Source of the DNA: Verrucomicrobiota bacterium
GTDB taxonomy: Bacteria > Verrucomicrobiota > Verrucomicrobiia > Opitutales > Coraliomargaritaceae
Direction: 5' to 3'
DNA length: 6,814 nt
Assembly: GCA_027620575.1 (NCBI GenBank)
Contig: JAQCDT010000065.1
Span: forward strand, 1 to 6,814
Shown here one piece after another: positions 4,499 through 6,814 of the stretch. The position numbers and the translations under genes are program-made. Positions within the stretch are counted from its first letter, which is position 1, and each line of letters opens with the position of its first letter. The notes below the pieces were generated by a model that worked only from the letters and a program-made list of their open reading frames with translations, ran no database searches and was not told where the DNA came from.

Positions 4499-5920
4499 AT
4501 GCATAGACTCTTTACAATTTTATTAATATCAGCTGTAGCTATTGCGCTCTGCGGATGCGCTACTTCAGTAAAGCAAAAAGCAATTGAGACCTTAGAAGTT
4601 CCGCAAAATTGGCAATCTGAACCAAGTACAGACTATTCTGATACTAATCAGGCTCGAACCGATAATTTTACAGACGCCACTTGGCTCGACTATTTTGAAA
4701 ACAATTCTCAACTTCAATCATTAATTCAAGAAGGAATACTTTCAAACAAGGATTTAGTGATCGCCAGTGCTCGAGTTGATAAAGCTCAAGCAGAATTGAG
4801 AACCGTTCAGCCGAACCGATTACCTACAATTGACATCAATGGACAAGGAAATCGGCAAAAAGTCAATGCAGCCACTCAAGCTCTACTTTCTAGCGAAGCG
4901 ATTGGTAATGATTATACAGCCACCTTAGGATTACGTTGGGAAATTGATCTATGGGGAAGCTTAAGAAACCAAGCACAATTCAGCCGAGCACAATTAGAAT
5001 CAAGCCAAGCCAATTTAAAATATGCTCAAATGTCGATTGCTTCACAAATCGCAAAGACCTGGCTCGGCATTATGCATATTCAAGGACAAATAGGCTTGTT
5101 AGAGGAACATCAAACATTAAAAACTCTTTACTTAAAGTCGATCGAAGAGCGTTATCGAAGGGGACTCATTTTTGCTGAGCTGTATCTCTATGAGAAAAAT
5201 CAAACTCAAGCGATATATGAATCACTCAATGAATTATATAACGAGAGAGATCAGCTGAATCGAAGCTTAGCTGTTTTATTGGGAGAATACCCAAAATCAG
5301 AAACTCTAGATTATCAGCCATTACCAGACCTTATGGATCCGATTCCTGCAGGCATTCCTTCAGATTTACTGCTTAACCGACCAGATCTTATGGCTATTGA
5401 GCGACAATTAGCAGGATCTAGAGTGCTATTAAAATCGGCAAAAAAACAACGCTTGCCCAAAATATCTCTGACCGGAGCCATGGGCAATGCTTCCCCTGAA
5501 TTGAATAATTTGATCAATTCTAATAATGCATTTTGGAATGTTGGTGTGAACCTCGCCCAACCTCTGATCAATTATGGGCGAATCAATGCGTATATCAATG
5601 CTTCAAAAGCACAGTTAGCTGAAGCTGAAGCTACTTATGAAAAAGTCATTCTAAATGCGTTTATGGAAGTTGAAAATGCACTCTCAAATGAAAGCTATTT
5701 ACAGACTATAGATAAATCTAATACTCAAATTCTTCGCCAAACTAGGGATATTGCTTCAATGAATCAGACAAAATACATTGAAGGAAATGGTGCGTTTTTA
5801 AATTATCTGAGTTCAAAAATTGCTTCCCTACAATCTCAGCGCCAAAATTTACAAATCAAATATCAACAACTGCAAAACCGTATCAATTTATACCTAGCTC
5901 TCGGCTACTCGTTTATCTAA
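4499..5920 (+). CDS. Outer-membrane efflux lipoprotein (TolC/NodT family)
   Basis: A 473-residue outer-membrane channel subunit; as a trimer it should form the exit duct of a tripartite efflux pump. The ATG at 4499 gives a lipoprotein signal MHRLFTILL..., with lipobox LCGC and lipidated Cys at residue 20; the alternative GTG at 4475 would add eight residues and is less likely. The two OEP repeats are visible: the first contains QPNRLPTIDI, followed by LRWEIDLWGSLRNQ (WEIDLWG at 147-153), and the second starts near NRPDL (293-297) with IERQLAGSRVLLKSAKKQRLPKI style sequence, then FWNVGVNLAQPLINYGRI. Long helices rich in Ala, Gln and Leu fit the periplasmic barrel. Length and order match NodT-type RND outer-membrane factors. 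The adaptor gene starts 10 bp after the stop, so the two are co-transcribed. Confidence 0.95.
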   Translation: MHRLFTILLISAVAIALCGCATSVKQKAIETLEVPQNWQSEPSTDYSDTNQARTDNFTDATWLDYFENNSQLQSLIQEGILSNKDLVIASARVDKAQAELRTVQPNRLPTIDINGQGNRQKVNAATQALLSSEAIGNDYTATLGLRWEIDLWGSLRNQAQFSRAQLESSQANLKYAQMSIASQIAKTWLGIMHIQGQIGLLEEHQTLKTLYLKSIEERYRRGLIFAELYLYEKNQTQAIYESLNELYNERDQLNRSLAVLLGEYPKSETLDYQPLPDLMDPIPAGIPSDLLLNRPDLMAIERQLAGSRVLLKSAKKQRLPKISLTGAMGNASPELNNLINSNNAFWNVGVNLAQPLINYGRINAYINASKAQLAEAEATYEKVILNAFMEVENALSNESYLQTIDKSNTQILRQTRDIASMNQTKYIEGNGAFLNYLSSKIASLQSQRQNLQIKYQQLQNRINLYLALGYSFI

Positions 5921-5930
5921 TTCTTTAATA

Positions 5931-6814
5931 ATGAAAAAATTTCTACCACTCTATATATTATTCGGGGCGATCTTTATCTGTGCTCTGCTTTTACAATTTA
6001 GACCCAAGCCTAAAAAAGTAGAAACGATTCGACTAGTAACACCAGTCGAATACATAACTGTAGAGGCAAAGGATACACAAATCATCATCGAAAGCGAAGG
6101 CATTCTTAAGCCAAAAATTGAAAGTGCTTTTATTTCAGAAGTCTCAGGCAAGGTAACCCATATTGGAGAAAACTTTTATTCAGGAAGCTATTTTGAAAAG
6201 GGTGAGACGCTTTTTGAAATCGACCCATTGACTTATGTGGAACGTTTAAAAGCCGCAGAATTTCAGTTAGCACAGGCAGAACTTTTTCTCGCCGAACAAA
6301 AAGCGTTAGCCGAACAGGCAAAAGCCGATTGGGAGAAATTAGATTTTGGCGAGGCCAATGATCTTGTTTTAAGAAAACCGCAACTCAAACAAGCAGTCGC
6401 ACAGCTTGAAAGTGCAAAAGCCTTTGTTGATTCAGCCAAAGGTGATTTAGAAAAAACGGTGTTTAAAGCTCCCTATTCTGGATTTTTGCTCAGTCGTAGC
6501 ATAGATTTGGGTACTGTAGTCAATGGCAATATATCAAGCCCAGTCGCTCAAGCCTACGCCGTGGGCAACGGAGAGGTTCGTTTGCCGATTAATGAAGCAG
6601 AAAAACAATTACTGGCTTTTCAGGATGCTAACTCAAATAAAGTTCGCTTTTACCATGCTTCGACTAAGGTCTTGCTTGCGGAAGGTTCAATTGAGCGTAT
6701 TGAGGCAACCCTCAATAGCAACAATCGTCTCTTGTACTGTGTGGGTGAAATCACGAATGCTTTTTCGTCAGAGAACGCTCCGTTTGAATCAGCACTACAA
6801 CGCAGCCAATTTTT
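5931..6814 (+). CDS. RND efflux periplasmic adaptor (membrane fusion protein), 3' end beyond the window
   Basis: The first 294 residues of an AcrA/MdtA-like adaptor that links an inner-membrane RND pump to the outer-membrane channel. The ATG at 5931 gives MKKFLPLYILFG, with an uncleaved hydrophobic anchor at about 4-22 and no lipobox. The lipoyl domain is split as usual: first half around 68-98 (VSGKV...GETLFEID), second half around 172-198 (KTVFKAPYSGFLLSR...GTVV). Between them lies an alpha-helical hairpin (about 100-170) with ADWEKLDFGEAN and LVLRKPQLKQA, a pattern I associate with a widespread RND adaptor subfamily. The beta-barrel domain starts near 205 (AYAVGNGEVRLPI) and is cut by the window. 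No Shine-Dalgarno sequence is visible, so translation may be coupled to the preceding gene, whose stop is 10 bp upstream. An RND permease gene is expected next. Confidence 0.93.
   Translation, partial: MKKFLPLYILFGAIFICALLLQFRPKPKKVETIRLVTPVEYITVEAKDTQIIIESEGILKPKIESAFISEVSGKVTHIGENFYSGSYFEKGETLFEIDPLTYVERLKAAEFQLAQAELFLAEQKALAEQAKADWEKLDFGEANDLVLRKPQLKQAVAQLESAKAFVDSAKGDLEKTVFKAPYSGFLLSRSIDLGTVVNGNISSPVAQAYAVGNGEVRLPINEAEKQLLAFQDANSNKVRFYHASTKVLLAEGSIERIEATLNSNNRLLYCVGEITNAFSSENAPFESALQRSQF
6027..6051 (+). repeat. Perfect 8-bp inverted repeat early in the adaptor gene
   Basis: ATTCGACT (6027-6034) is complementary to AGTCGAAT (6044-6051) with a 9-nt loop. It begins 96 nt into the coding sequence. 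No T tract follows. It may be a chance repeat in coding DNA. Confidence 0.5.

Noticed and set aside
5314..5571. 85-residue - strand reading frame inside the efflux lipoprotein gene
   Set aside because: It is antisense to a conserved OEP repeat; no domain.
5951..6321. Two - strand reading frames (66 and 63 residues)
   Set aside because: They are antisense to the adaptor gene, whose lipoyl motifs make the + strand reading certain.
1..6814. CRISPR array, tRNA, rRNA, insertion sequence or attachment sites
   Set aside because: No regularly spaced repeats, no tRNA-like cloverleaf, no transposase motifs and no terminal inverted repeats were seen on either strand.

Overview
The window looks like chromosomal DNA of a Gram-negative, AT-rich bacterium, most probably a verrucomicrobium of the Opitutae/Puniceicoccales type. 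The grounds are two PEP-CTERM surface or secreted proteins with the VPEPSTYAL...IRRRK tail, a single-domain bacterial RRM protein, an HPr of the GVHARPAA/GKSIMGLMMLAAGNGS type, and starts that mostly lack a Shine-Dalgarno sequence. The assignment is inference from protein style, because no rRNA or taxonomic marker is present.

Left part (1-1850): two paralogous PEP-CTERM genes lie in tandem on the + strand. The first has lost its 5' end to the window edge: its frame is open to base 1 and the ATG at 25 lies inside the signal peptide. The second is complete (best start 1016). Each is followed by its own strong rho-independent terminator, so they are separate transcription units. No exosortase gene is in the window.

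Middle (1850-2290): a small RNA-binding RRM protein is encoded on the - strand, divergent from the next gene across a 113-bp AT-rich spacer.

Right part (2288-6814): four + strand genes follow: a complete type I ABC exporter half-transporter (MsbA-like), the phosphocarrier HPr, an outer-membrane efflux lipoprotein of the TolC/NodT type, and the 5' part of an RND-type periplasmic adaptor that runs off the window end. The last two are 10 bp apart and should form a tripartite efflux pump with an inner-membrane RND permease predicted just downstream. Gaps of 69 and 63 bp around HPr hold inverted repeats that could be terminators, attenuators or leader structures, so whether all four genes form one operon is open.

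I found no clear new multi-gene system. The best leads are several inverted repeats at or near start codons on the right side (an 11-bp perfect hairpin early in the exporter gene, two mutually exclusive hairpins before HPr, a 9-bp repeat ending 2 nt before the efflux lipoprotein ATG) and the tandem PEP-CTERM pair, which shares an almost identical 25-bp DNA segment across the stop codon.
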